Positions 34,420 through 44,244 are shown, numbered from the stretch's first letter. The stretch is 64,000 nt of DNA from CAVSVP01 sp963731125 (GCA_963731125.1 CAVSVP010000023.1:1-64000), one strand, 5' to 3'. Translations and numbers: made by a program. Notes: generated by a model not told the origin, from the letters alone.

Positions 34420-35862
34420 CTATGCCGCCTCCGCTAATTGATCCTGTTTTTGTTCCTTTTTGTTAGGGCGAGTAAGCGCCTCTCTTCGCTTGGCTTGAAC
34501 GGACTTACCCAGTTTCTGTTGGCACCAGTCAATAATACGCTTGGTCGGCACCGTTTCTAAGGCCGTTTTCACGACCTCGGCGGTGGTGGTCGAGACGAGG
34601 GCCGCCACCGCGAGGACCAGACCGGTAAAGCCGCTTTTCACTTGGTCGCGGGCGAGTCGCTTTAAGCTCCCGAAGACCGATTCAATGACCTCACTACTAG
34701 CGACCAGGCGCTCGCCGGGGTTGGCTTTGAACGCTTCTTGCGCCACAAAGCTCACGAGCGCTTGTTGCACGCGTTTGGCGGGAGCGGTAGAGGCGACCCC
34801 CGTTAGGCGTTTTTTCAACGACCGGTGACAGCCTCTTGACAAGCCCTGGGTGCGCACAAAGGTTTCCGTGATGAGCGCTACGCTGAAGAGCTCGCGCCAG
34901 GTCGCCAGGGCGTCACGAAAGTCCCTGACCCAACCCAACTTGGCTTGCACAACCACCGGCTCATAGGTCGTCGTCAGCTCTGGGGGCTGGCACTGCACAA
35001 ACGCCAATATCTTCTCGGCCCAGTCCCGTAGGCACTCCACATTCATATAGCGGGCTTTGGCTTTCTGGGGTGGCGGGGCCAACGGTGCCAACGCGGTTTG
35101 CTGGAGTTGGCAACGGGGGTGTGCGGCCCGTTGGCAAAAGTCTTGCCACTGTTCATCCCCCTGCAGTTCATGCTTTAACACGAGGGCCACTTTATGCTTA
35201 ATATCATACAGTGAGACGGTCTCTGGGTGTGCGTGACAAAAGCGCTCGATGCCGACTTTCAGATCCGAGCCGTGGTCGCTCACAATGGCGCGTGGTGTGC
35301 CGGTTTTTTTCCGCGTCTCTTCGAGTTGTTGATACACGATCTCCCCCGTCGATTGAGCCACCGGCAATAACTCGATCGGTTCTACTTGCTCATGGCGTAG
35401 GCAGTAATTGGTCCCCGGCAACGTGCTTAAGCGAACGCCCACAATAAGCAGACATTTCTCCGGACCCAATTGCACCGGATGATCCACAATCCAGACCCAA
35501 TCCGGCGCTGGCTCTTTGGGACGCATTAAGTTGTAATAACCTAACCGCAGCAACCATAGCCGCCCGGTCGACCAGACCGGGCACGCCCCAGGCAGGTCAA
35601 AAACCGCCATTACCACCGCGATAGCGCGACTGGCCCCACGAAGACTGGTGGCAGCACCGAGCACCAACGACATAAACAGCATTATCAGGCCCAGGGTATA
35701 CTGATGGGCCAGCGGTGCCGAGCTGAACTCGCCCGGGTAACCGGGGGTACTGATCAGCTCAGCAGACTTTTTTTTAATGCCCCCAGCTCTGCTTCCAGTG
35801 CCCGTTCTTTGGCCCTCAGCATCGCTAATTCCTCCTCGAGGGCGTTGGCCTTCGTCTTCCAC
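34420..35862 (-). CDS. IS transposase ORF, probably made by -1 frameshift
   Basis: The open frame is 480 aa, but the first about 30 residues overlap the coiled-coil ORF out of frame and are unlikely to be native; the fused product would enter near 35768. The core shows WVWIVDHPVQLGPEKCLLIVG (first Asp), PRAIVSDHGSDLKVGIERF (second Asp), VSLYDIKHKVALVLKH and a late acidic region VASSEVIESVFGSLKRLARDQ (Glu). This resembles a transposase type seen in sulfur- and ammonia-oxidising gammaproteobacteria; I do not know its formal family. No internal stop, so it may be active. Confidence 0.75.
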   Translation of the reverse strand: MEDEGQRPRGGISDAEGQRTGTGSRAGGIKKKSAELISTPGYPGEFSSAPLAHQYTLGLIMLFMSLVLGAATSLRGASRAIAVVMAVFDLPGACPVWSTGRLWLLRLGYYNLMRPKEPAPDWVWIVDHPVQLGPEKCLLIVGVRLSTLPGTNYCLRHEQVEPIELLPVAQSTGEIVYQQLEETRKKTGTPRAIVSDHGSDLKVGIERFCHAHPETVSLYDIKHKVALVLKHELQGDEQWQDFCQRAAHPRCQLQQTALAPLAPPPQKAKARYMNVECLRDWAEKILAFVQCQPPELTTTYEPVVVQAKLGWVRDFRDALATWRELFSVALITETFVRTQGLSRGCHRSLKKRLTGVASTAPAKRVQQALVSFVAQEAFKANPGERLVASSEVIESVFGSLKRLARDQVKSGFTGLVLAVAALVSTTTAEVVKTALETVPTKRIIDWCQQKLGKSVQAKRREALTRPNKKEQKQDQLAEAA

Positions 35863-36026
35863 CGGGCGCGACTGGTCTCTAGAAAACGAATCCGATTCTT
35901 CAATAGCTTCAGCGCTTGTTTGGCTTCACCCGCTTTGCGTTTCCACTGGTCTCGGCTTTTTTCAAAAAAGCGGATCAGTTTGTGACGCGGACTTTTATAA
36001 CCCAGTGACCCAGCAGTGCTCGACAT
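35754..36026 (-). CDS. IS upstream ORF (coiled-coil protein)
   Basis: A 90-aa product: SPRHKLIRFFEKSRDQWKRK followed by heptad-rich helices (LLKNRIRFLETSRARWKTK, NALEEELAMLRAKERALEAE) and ending ALKKSLLS. Almost the whole chain is predicted coiled coil. It reads into the transposase ORF, which lies in the -1 frame, through a run of eight A. It probably serves as the N-terminal DNA-binding or oligomerising part of the fused transposase and may also act alone as a regulator. Confidence 0.7.
   Translation of the reverse strand: MSSTAGSLGYKSPRHKLIRFFEKSRDQWKRKAGEAKQALKLLKNRIRFLETSRARWKTKANALEEELAMLRAKERALEAELGALKKSLLS
35768..35775 (-). promoter_or_regulatory. Slippery A8 run for programmed -1 frameshift
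   Basis: On the coding (minus) strand the sequence is TT-A8-GTC. In the coiled-coil frame it reads TTA AAA AAA AGT; one base back gives AAA AAA AAG TCT, the transposase frame. The upstream ORF ends within 22 bases, as in IS1/IS3-type frameshift windows. Confidence 0.65.
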
Positions 36027-36503
36027 GACGGACGTCCTTTCGTTGAGAAACCCTTTCGATAAGGCGCCAAAATGAGTTCATTCATCAGGAACAAAAACAG
36101 AACTCAATTATGATAACAGGTTAGCCCAAATTTAAGCTGTTTTCATCAGCCCACTGCTTGCCCATCTTCTCAAGTGGCAGTATCAACCTGGACGGCGTGG
36201 CAGCAGCTGGGAAGCGACGATCCGCGCCCAGCGCAACAGCATCGCCAGACGGCTACGTCGTACCCCCAGCCTCATTAATGCTTTCAACGATGCAGAATGG
36301 TGGGCCGATGCATGGGATGACGCGCTGGCTGCAGCGATAGAAGAAACCGGACTGACCGACTTCCCTGCCACCTGCCCCTGGAAAGCGGAGCAGGTGCTCG
36401 ATTCGGAATGGTTGCCAGATTAAATAAGGATAAGTGGGAATAAGGATCAAGTATTGCAAACAAATAAGGGTTAAGTCTTTGTTGGAAGGTGCATGCCCGG
36501 TGT

Positions 36504-37169
36504 TTAACCATGCCCCGATGCCAGCCGGTGTGCCTGCCGCGTAGTCTCCGGCAGCTTATAGCGGGTCACGCAACCCATCACATAACGAATGGCGGTTTCT
36601 AAGCTGATGCGGTGCCCGGGCGAGATAAACAGCGGCTTGATGCCTGGCCGGGTGCGCAGCACCGCGCCGATGATTTCATCATGGTCCCTCAGGGGCGTCC
36701 ATGCGCCCCTGCCTTCCGGTACTTTGCCGTACCGTCCCCAGAGCCGGGTTTTCCCTACCCCGATGCTGGGTATATCCAGGAGAAGTCCCAGGTGAGTTGC
36801 GATGCCAAGGCGCCGCGGGTGAGCAATGCCCTGCCCGTCGCAGAGTATGAGATCGGGGAAGGCGGAGAGTTTCGCAAAGGCATCCAGTAGCGCCGGAAGC
36901 TCGCGAAACGATAGCAATCCCGGCACATAGGGAAAGCTAGTGGGGCGTTGGGCGACGGCCGATTCCACGAGTTCCAACCGTGGATAGCTCAACACCACCA
37001 CCGCCGCTCGGGTGGTGTTGCCCGTGTCTTCAAATCCCACATCCACTCCCGCTACCCGGTGAACAGAACCAAGACGGTCCGCGATGAGGATATGGTGCCT
37101 TAGCTCCTTCTGCAGGGCGATGGCTTCCTGGGGCGTAAGATTCCATGAATGGTCGAACTTGGATTCCAT
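36504..37169 (-). CDS. nfi: Endonuclease V
   Basis: A 221-aa product of normal family length. It cleaves the second phosphodiester bond 3' of deoxyinosine in DNA. Catalytic and wedge motifs are visible: VAGVDVGFE (metal Asp), the strand-separating YVPGLLSFRELPALL, LILCDGQGIAHPRRLGIATHLG (second Asp and binding loop), SIGVGKTRLWG and FISPGHRISLETA with its His. The start MESKFDHSWNLTPQEAIALQ is typical. It is a single gene between the DUF29 gene and a VOC gene. Confidence 0.93.
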   Translation of the reverse strand: MESKFDHSWNLTPQEAIALQKELRHHILIADRLGSVHRVAGVDVGFEDTGNTTRAAVVVLSYPRLELVESAVAQRPTSFPYVPGLLSFRELPALLDAFAKLSAFPDLILCDGQGIAHPRRLGIATHLGLLLDIPSIGVGKTRLWGRYGKVPEGRGAWTPLRDHDEIIGAVLRTRPGIKPLFISPGHRISLETAIRYVMGCVTRYKLPETTRQAHRLASGHG

Positions 37170-37241
37170 ATAGCGGTAAGGGAATAGAACCTATTGCTCA
37201 GGTTTAACGGCAATGGATTGGTTATTTAGGCAGTTCATTCG

Positions 37242-37661
37242 TTATCCTTCAGAACTCTCCGCACCGGGACCAAGCGGCTGGCCGTAGCTGAACTCCACCG
37301 CGTTGCCGTCGGGATCCAGCACGCCGCAATAGTAACCGACGGGATAAGGTTCTTGCCGTGGTTCCCAGAGCAAGCAGCTGCTCCGTCGCGCTTTATCGGC
37401 AATGTCATCGACTGCATCACGACTCGCTAAAGCAAAGCCGAGATGACTGTAGTCCTGCGTATTCCGCTTGTGCCTAGGACTGCCGGACATCAATACAAAA
37501 ATGAACTCATGCTCTCGGCCGGCCTCGGCCAGCCAGACAATGCGCTGACTGCCGGCGCTGCGCTCGTGGATGACCCGCATTTGGCAGAAATCGTGATAAA
37601 AGACGGTACAGGCATCCAGGTCCTGCACGTGCAGCGCAAGATGAGTCATGGTTGGTTTCAT
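37242..37661 (-). CDS. VOC/glyoxalase-superfamily protein
   Basis: A 139-aa product with a single vicinal-oxygen-chelate fold: MTHLALHVQDLDACTVFYHDF at the start, HLGFALASRDAVDDIADKA in the middle and GVLDPDGNAVEFSYGQPLG at the end. The His near residue 6, the Glu in AVEFSYG and the middle His are the usual metal ligands of one VOC module. Family members bind a metal and act on thiols, antibiotics or extradiol substrates; the substrate is unknown. Confidence 0.85.
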   Translation of the reverse strand: MKPTMTHLALHVQDLDACTVFYHDFCQMRVIHERSAGSQRIVWLAEAGREHEFIFVLMSGSPRHKRNTQDYSHLGFALASRDAVDDIADKARRSSCLLWEPRQEPYPVGYYCGVLDPDGNAVEFSYGQPLGPGAESSEG

Positions 37662-37757
37662 AATAATCTTCCTCTGATGCCCTAAAAACTTATTTTTGTG
37701 GGTGCGGTTTTCTATGATTTCTCCATGCCGTTATTTTCCATCTGCATTTTCCCCTCC

Positions 37758-38897
37758 TTAAATGACATTTTGTCGTAGTACTGGTAAAGGATAAAAAGTC
37801 CCACGCCAAATAATTCCCCCACGCACCAGTGTCAGCACGGCAGAGCGTGCACAAGTGAATACGAACAGCAAGAGAATGATTGGCTCTAGAGGTGTCAGCA
37901 GCACGGAGGTCTCGGAATGTTTTAAGAACCAGCTAAAGCTGGTCAACGATGCCAAGACCGTCGCCAGGGCCAGGCCCCGAACGAGGGGATCGTTCACCAG
38001 GAGTAGCACCCAAGGTAATAGGCCCAAGGTGAGTTGCAACGCCAGGGCCAGAAACAGGGCGCTGACCCGGTAATCCATACCGGCTAGCACGTTCTTTTCT
38101 AACCCGTGAACAAAAGCCGACAGTGAGGGATACCAGGCTAACCGCAGGTCCTCCAGGGCCTGTTGATACTCTTGTCTAAATCCAGCCTGTTTGATCACTT
38201 TGCCGAGTTTGAGATCGTCGTCGGGTCGCAGTGAAATGCGCTGATGACCGCCGATGTGGGTATAAGCCGTCCGGCGGATTAGGTTAAAAGCGCCCAGTCC
38301 GATAAAGCGGGAAGAATGCGGATCACGCGCTCGCCACGGTTGCAGGAACAAGCTAAAACTGCGACCGAACAAAGCGACTAACAAATTCACTATCCAGCTG
38401 GGTGAGCAAACTTTTGGTCCCAGGGTCAAATGGTCCAGCAGTTTAGTTTCCAACACGCCCACTGCCTTTTTCAGCGCCATCGTCGAGAATACCACGTCGG
38501 CATCGGTAAAGAGCAGCAGGTCTCCCGTAGCCGTCGTTGCGCCGGTGAAAAGGGCGTAATTCTTGCCAAGCCAGCCGGTCGGCAAGTGCTTAATGGTAAG
38601 CACACGCAAGTCAGAGTGCTGTGCCTGCAGCCGGTGTAGAATGGTTGCGGTGTTATCCGTGGAGCGATCGTTGACTACAATGATTTCCCGGTTTGGATAA
38701 TCCAGATGTAAAACAGATGACAGCGCCCGTTCAATGTCTGCGGCTTCATTACGGGCTGGAATCACAATGGAGACCTTGGGCCAGGAAATCAGCACAGCGG
38801 GTTGCTCAGGTAAGGCGTGTGTCTGGCGTTGGCCGCGGAACAGCGTAATCCATTGCCAGAGTTGAACAGCCAAGAGCAGACAGGCGAGATAGATCAT
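37758..38897 (-). CDS. Membrane glycosyltransferase, GT2 family (HpnB/CrtQ-like)
   Basis: A 379-aa product. An N-terminal membrane helix (MIYLACLLLAVQLWQWITLF) precedes a GT-A domain: VSIVIPARNEAADIERALSS, IIVVNDRSTDNTATIL, the metal-binding TDADVVFS and the acceptor loop RPDDDLKLGKVI. Three hydrophobic segments follow (residues 285-370). The arrangement matches hopene-associated HpnB and carotenoid CrtQ-type transferases, which act at the membrane on lipid acceptors. No hopanoid or carotenoid genes adjoin it, so the acceptor is unknown. Confidence 0.78.
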   Translation of the reverse strand: MIYLACLLLAVQLWQWITLFRGQRQTHALPEQPAVLISWPKVSIVIPARNEAADIERALSSVLHLDYPNREIIVVNDRSTDNTATILHRLQAQHSDLRVLTIKHLPTGWLGKNYALFTGATTATGDLLLFTDADVVFSTMALKKAVGVLETKLLDHLTLGPKVCSPSWIVNLLVALFGRSFSLFLQPWRARDPHSSRFIGLGAFNLIRRTAYTHIGGHQRISLRPDDDLKLGKVIKQAGFRQEYQQALEDLRLAWYPSLSAFVHGLEKNVLAGMDYRVSALFLALALQLTLGLLPWVLLLVNDPLVRGLALATVLASLTSFSWFLKHSETSVLLTPLEPIILLLFVFTCARSAVLTLVRGGIIWRGTFYPLPVLRQNVI

Positions 38898-39012
38898 AAC
38901 GTGTAGTCATGGAGCATAGCGATTACCTCTGGTCAATATTTATAAAACTGAATGAAATGAATTCGTCAAGCGATAAAAGAAAAATTGAATAAAAAATGGA
39001 ATAATTATCTAT

Positions 39013-40233
39013 TCACACAAAGCCACTGTGTTGGCGCAGGCGGGCGCGGTAGGCGGCGGGCAGGCTGGCTAACGTCCCGTCGATCCGATAAGTCAGCGTA
39101 TCGGGTGAGCACGCCTTGGCAGGACGCCCGCGACCTTGATAGTGAGGTACCGACACGATCTGCGGCTCGACCACCGTGGTTAGGGTGAGAGTGTTCTGAA
39201 AGGCGGCCAGCGCCTGTTTGGCATCGTCGGCACAAGCGAAAGACTGCCCACATAATTTAGCAAACGCCTTGGTATCCGCCTCCGTCTGTTTCCGGCATTG
39301 CCGAGACACGGTCTTACGCGCACGCTGCTGCGCCGCGTCGGAGTCGACCACCAGCCACCGTTGGGCTACCCCGGCATACTCCGTACTCAGACGCTGATAG
39401 CGGGTGTGTTCGTCGAGATGCGTCATCGTCTCGGGGTCGGTGGCACGTAGCACCTCTTGCGCGGCGTTCAGCGTGGCGGGTACCCGTGTGATCCAGTGCA
39501 CGTCCTGCAACAACGGCAAGGTCTCGGCCGTATACAGGGCGCTGTCTGCGACAATCGTGTCCAGTTCATAGGTGGTGCGTAGCTGCCCCAAATACGCCTG
39601 CAGGGTCTGACGAAAGTAGGTCTTGTCGTCGGCATTGCCGTCCAGCGGCTGCAGCAACAGTGGTAACCCCGCCTGGTGTTCCACAATCAGTTGCAAGACG
39701 GCCTGGTTCAAGTCCGGGCGGTGGTCGCGGCTGTAACCCCGGGTGAGGTGAATGACCCCTTCCTCGGTACCGGGCTCGCGGGGGTAGTCGCCATCGACAT
39801 GAAAACCGGTGCTGTCCAAATGCGCAACGCGTACCCGTAGCCCCAGGCGCTGGACCGCCTGGGGCGCAATCAGCGCATAGAGCTCGGTGACGCCAAATTT
39901 ATACAAAGCGTCCAAGGCCCGACCCAACACATCATCGTTAAGATGCTCGGGTTGAATGCCCTCCCCAATCAGCCGTTCCGTGGGTTTATCCCAGAAAAAC
40001 TTTGGCATCAAGTATAAGCGTTGATTGATAAACCCCAACCCATTGAGCACCATCGCCTTGACCGCTTGACCCAAGGAGACCTGGCGCTTGTCGCCATCCT
40101 GGATAACCGCGCGGTCAATCGTCTGCCCAATGCCCAGTTCCTCATACATGCCAGCCACTAATCCTAAATGATCTAGCGTCTGGCTTCGGTAACGCGGCGG
40201 CACCATCGTGCCCGTCTCGATATGGGCTGCCAT
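39013..40233 (-). pseudogene. IS1634-family transposase, C-terminally truncated
   Basis: 406 residues from ATG 40233. The N-terminus (TLDHLGLVAGMYEELGIGQ, DRAVIQ, VSLGQAVKAMVLNGLGF) is the DUF4277-type region of IS1634 transposases. First catalytic Asp: RVAHLDSTGFHVDGDYP; then TRGYSRDHRPDLNQAVLQLIVE; second Asp: DTIVADSALYT. The chain ends after LRQHSGFV at 39013, roughly 130-150 residues short, before the final acidic region. I could not find both element ends. AT-rich sequence at 40285-40620 may be the former IS end; no gene is seen there. Confidence 0.75.
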
Positions 40234-40810
40234 CGGTTCTCCCCCGTGGTGGCTAAAATCGCTTTTGACAGCCGCACTGTACAAAATTCACTAATCACTG
40301 GTAGGGTATGCGGAACGTCGGTTTATTCATGCATTACTTAATATTAAAAATCAATGGCTTGTTAAATTCTTTTCCAATAATGAAGATTAATCACATCTGC
40401 TTTTCAATAGTGCTCATGATCGTTATATTAGCCATTTTGGCGATTCATGGTTGAAATTCTGTAACTCATGGATTAAACAATGATTTAAGTCATTTTTCAC
40501 TATCGGACCCAACTGTTGGGCTGTCTGTAAAATTAAACAGTTTGCGTTATTATCTTTAGCAAAAGCAGCTTGTTCTATTCCCAAACTTTACGTCCTTCAC
40601 CATTTCAGAAAAGTAGCTTATTTTGCCTTTCTTTTTTCCAAAAAAATTATTATATATTAGTTATTTCCGACTAAATTACCTTGTTTTTATTGCAATTATT
40701 TTATGGTATAAAAAACGTGGAGATAATGTTATTCCATTGAGAACACAGAGGGTGAAGTATTGGAGAAACCACGAATTCACAAGGGAACCACATGACTTGA
40801 TCCCCTAATT

Positions 40811-40928
40811 GCAAAAGCCGAACCCGCTGTAAAACGGGGGCGGAAAGTGACGGGTCCTCAAGGATCCCGGGATAGCCGAACTGCCGAGAGCGACTGCGTG
40901 AAAGTCGCCAGAGGAAGTTCGGTTTTTT
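40811..40928 (+). promoter_or_regulatory. GEMM-I cyclic-dinucleotide riboswitch with terminator platform
   Basis: The aptamer (about 40811-40887) has the conserved blocks of RF01051-type GEMM-I RNAs: GCAAAAGCCGAACCCG, a short P1b-like hairpin with GTAAAACGGGGG, then GCGGAAAGTGACGGGTC, and after a small stem GGATAGCCGAACTGCCGA. The expression platform follows: CCGAACT (40876-40882), which is part of the aptamer's closing region, is complementary to AGTTCGG (40916-40922), with an inner GCGACT/AGTCGC stem and six T. Ligand binding and termination would therefore compete. Downstream genes are a TIGR03032-type gene and an FG-GAP surface protein. Confidence 0.78.
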
Positions 40929-41086
40929 ATTTGTCATGCGTCATCGCAACGGTCAGGTTAGTGAATACCATTTTCATGGTTCCAGGGTTTCGTAGCCGGG
41001 AAAAGCAATCCGTCTCCAGCGGGTTGCGGTGCGGTGACAAGGCGACCTTGCCGAAGGCAGGGTAATTAATAATGAGGTGTTTGATA

Positions 41087-42196
41087 ATGCATTCCCAGCC
41101 TCCCCACGCGCCTGGCCTTGGCGGCCAAGCGACGCCGGGTGTGACGGAAGGTTCACCCGCTGCACCCCCGCTCGAGTTCTTGGGCTCCCGGCAGTTGACC
41201 GCCTGGCTGGCCGAGCAGACGGTGAGCCTGGCGTTGACCACCTATCAGGCGGGCAGGCTGTGTCTGCTGGGCCTAAAGCCCGATGGGCGCCTGGAGATCT
41301 TCAACCGCACCTTTAACCGCTGCATGGGTCTCTGCGCCACCCCCCAGCGCCTGTATCTCAGCAGCCTGTTTCAACTGTGGCGGTTTGAAAACAGCCTTGC
41401 TCCTGGGGAGCACTATCAGGGTTATGATCGGGTCTACGTGCCGCAGGTGGCCTACACCACTGGCGATGTAGACTGTCACGATATCGCCCTGGGCGAGGAC
41501 GGGCAGCCGGTGTTTGTGAATACCCTGTTTAGCTGCCTGGCCACGGTGAGCGAACGCTACAGCTTCCGCCCGTTGTGGAAGCCACCCTTTATCTCCAAGC
41601 TGGCCGCCGAAGACCGCTGTCACCTCAACGGTCTGGCCATGGAAAACGGTGTACCCCGCTATGTGACCGCGGTCAGCCGAAGCGATGTGGCCGATGGCTG
41701 GCGGGAGCAGCGTCGGGATGGGGGCGTGGTCATCGATGTGGCTACAAATGAGATCGTTCTGGAAGGGCTTTCCATGCCCCACTCCCCGCGGTTGTATCGG
41801 GGCAAGTTGTGGCTGCTGGATTCCGGCAGTGGGTACTTCGGGTACGTGGACCTGGCTCAGGGTCGTTTTGAGCCGGTGGCGTTTTGTCCTGGCTACGCCC
41901 GGGGGCTGGCCTTTAGCGGTGACTTTGCCGTGGTGGGGCTGTCGCGGGCGCGACAAAACCGTACTTTCTCAGGGCTGGCTCTCGATGAACAGTTAACGGC
42001 GAAGCGCACGGAAGCCCGCTGCGGCCTGCATATCATTGATCTCACGCGTGGGCGATGCCATGCACTGGCTGCGGATCAGCGGCGTGATTGAGGAACTCTA
42101 TGACGTGGCCGTGCTGCCCGGTATCCAGCGCCCATGGTTATTGGTTTACAAAGCGATGAAATTCGCCGGGTGCTTAGCCTGGCGCCGGGTCCCTGA
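41087..42196 (+). pseudogene. TIGR03032-family protein, two frameshifts
   Basis: About 370 residues if repaired. ATG 41087 follows GAGGTG; an upstream in-frame ATG at 41072 is less favoured. Family stretches: FLGSRQLTAWLAEQTVSLAL, TYQAGRLCLLGLKPDG, NRTFNRCMGLCATPQRLYLSS, DVDCHDIALGEDGQPVFVNT, DRCHLNGLAMENGVPRYVTA. The frame breaks near 42050 (IDLTRG should continue DAMHWLRISGVIEELYDVAVL) and again near 42140 (QSDEIRRVLSLAPGP, stop 42196). The family is a predicted beta-propeller of unknown function often near FG-GAP or cadherin-like surface proteins. It is the first gene after the riboswitch. Confidence 0.75.
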
Positions 42197-42411
42197 GAAC
42201 CGGCGTGCGGGTTGGAGACCCGAACAAGAGGAGAATTGCCATGAAACATCAGACTAAAACTGCACAATCCACCCTATCCTGTCGGCCCAATACCCTTCAC
42301 CGGGCTATCGGTCAGGCGCTTAAGCCACACGCAGGGCGTTGGGCAGGCGGGGTTTTAGCGGTCTCGCTGCTGGGCCTTTCTCTGCCGGTTCCGGCCCTGG
42401 ACCTTGCCGAT

Positions 42412-43900
42412 CTCAACGGCACCAACGGCTTTGTCATCAACGGCATCGATGCCTGACGATGACTCGGGCGTGTCGGTGAGCGGGGCGGGAGATATTAACG
42501 GCGATGGCATCGATGATTTGCTCATCGGCGCGCCCTGAGGCCTGACCCCAACGGCAACGCTTTTGCTGGGGAGAGCTATGTGGTGTTCGGCAAGGACAGC
42601 GGTTTTGCCCCCAGTCTTGACCTTGCCAATCTCAACGGTATTAACGGGTTTGTCATCAACGGCATCGCCGACGGATGACTTCTCGGGCCGTTCGGTGAGC
42701 GGGGCGGGGGATATCAACGGCGATGGCATCGATGATTTGATCATCGGCGCCCACAGCGCCGACCCCAACGGCAACAATACGTGCCGGGGAGAGCTATGTA
42801 GTGTTCGGCCGTACGGAGGCTTTGCTGCCAGTCTAGACCTCGCGGACCTCAACGGCACCAACGGTTTTGTCCTCAACGGCATCGATGCTGGATGACCGCT
42901 CGGGCTCGTCGGTAAGCGGGGCGGGGGATATCAACGGCGATGGCATCGATGATCTTGATCATCGGCGCCCCCGGCGCTGTCCCGATCGGCCCCAGCAGTG
43001 CCGGGGAGAGCTATGTGGTGTTCGGCCAGGCGGACGGCTTCGCTGCCAGTCTAGACCTTGCCGATCTCAACGGCACCAACGGTTTTGTCCTCAACGGTAT
43101 CGATGCTGATGACGGGTCGGGCATTCGGTGAGCGGGGCAGGAGATATCAACGGCGATGGCATCGATGACCTGATCATCGGTGCGCCCCTATGCCGTTAGA
43201 CCCCAACGGCAACGAGTATGCCGGGGAGAGCTATGTGGTGTTTGGCCATAGCGGAGACTTCGCCGCCAGTCTAGACCTTGCCGATCTCAACGGCACCAAC
43301 GGTTTTGTCATCAACGGCATCGATGCTAGATTACACCTCGGGCGATTCAGTGAGCGGGGCGGGAGATATCAACGGCGATGGCATCGATGACTTGATCATC
43401 GGCGCTCCTAATCTTTCCCACTACTCTTATACAGATGTTGGGGAGAGCTTTGTAGTGTTCGGCCAGCCGGGCGGTTTCGCCTCTAGTCTAGACCTTGCTG
43501 ATCTCAACGGCACCAATGGTTTTGTCCTCAACGGCATCGATACAGGTGACCACTCGGGCCATTCGGTGAGCGGGGCGGGAGATATCAACGGCGATGGCAT
43601 CGATGACTTGATCATCGGCGCCCCCGAGGCTGACCCTAACGGCCCCCACAATGCTGGGGAGAGCTATGTGGTGTTCGGTCAGGCGGACGGCTTCGCTGCC
43701 AGTCTAGACCTCGCAGACCTCAACGGCCCCAACGGTTTTGTTCTCAACGGCATAGACGCTGGCGACGAATCGGGCGTCTCGGTGAGCGGGGCAGGAGATA
43801 TCAACGGCGATGGCATCGATGATCTGACCATTGGTGCCCCTAGTGGTAATGGATTTGCTGGGGAGAGTTATGTGGTGTTCGGAGAAAGCTCACTGGTCAC
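42412..43900 (+). repeat. 216-220-bp tandem FG-GAP coding repeats
   Basis: The segment CTCAACGGCACCAACGG or a close variant starts at 42412, 42631, 42848, 43066, 43286, 43503 and 43719. Spacings are 219, 217, 218, 220, 217 and 216 bases. Only the first and last spacings are multiples of three, which mirrors the indels in the central copies. Confidence 0.85.
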
Positions 43901-44244
43901 AGTGACCATCGATATCAAACCCGGCAACAAGCGCAATGTCATCAATCCTCGCTCACAAGGCAATCTCTGGGTTGCCGTGTTGTCCGATAGTCAGTTTGAT
44001 CCCCTTCAGATCGACCTTCCGACAATACAATTTGGTCCTGATGGTGCTCAAGCTACTCGCCACAAGAGCAAGGACGTTAACCACGATGGGTTTGATGATC
44101 TGTTGTTACGCTTCAAGATTCCTGCCACAGGGATTGCTTGCGGCGACACGGAGGCAACACTTACCGGCGAAACCGTTGGCGGTCAAAGTATTACTGGAAC
44201 GGATTTCGTTAAGACTGTCGGCTGCAAACCTAGCAAGAATGATG

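Larger units (their letters stand above)
34401..36152 (-). mobile_element. Two-ORF insertion sequence with 10-bp target duplication
   Basis: A 1,752-bp element. The ten bases ACTGCTTGCC flank it at 34391-34400 and 36153-36162. Ends: CCTGATGAAAACA at the left, and the complement of the right end reads GCTGATGAAAACAGCT, giving a 12-14-bp inverted repeat. It carries a coiled-coil ORF and a transposase ORF on the minus strand joined by a slippery A-run. I could not place it with certainty in a named IS family. Confidence 0.82.
34236..36423 (+). pseudogene. DUF29 gene interrupted by an insertion sequence
   Basis: The 5' part (34236-34400, 55 codons) reads MLYDEDIVAWARQQAQLL, ELDIEHIAEEIEDVGKSE, MAVLLA. 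The 3' part (36163-36423) reads HLLKWQYQPGR, RNSIARRLRR, WADAWDDALAAAIEETG and ends at TAA 36423. Joined after removal of the element and one target copy, they form a continuous 141-aa DUF29 protein of normal length. DUF29 proteins are small helical proteins of unknown function, common near mobile elements. The repair is exact, so the insertion is recent. Confidence 0.88.

Noticed and set aside
40623..40808. Small open frame just upstream of the riboswitch
   Set aside because: AT-rich, Lys/Ile/Tyr-biased, no ribosome site; it runs into the aptamer region and is probably leader or intergenic DNA.
40811..40930. Alternative reading of the riboswitch as a cobalamin or other class
   Set aside because: No B12-box or other class-specific motif; the GCGGAAAGTGACGGG and GCCGAACTGCCGA blocks fit GEMM-I instead.
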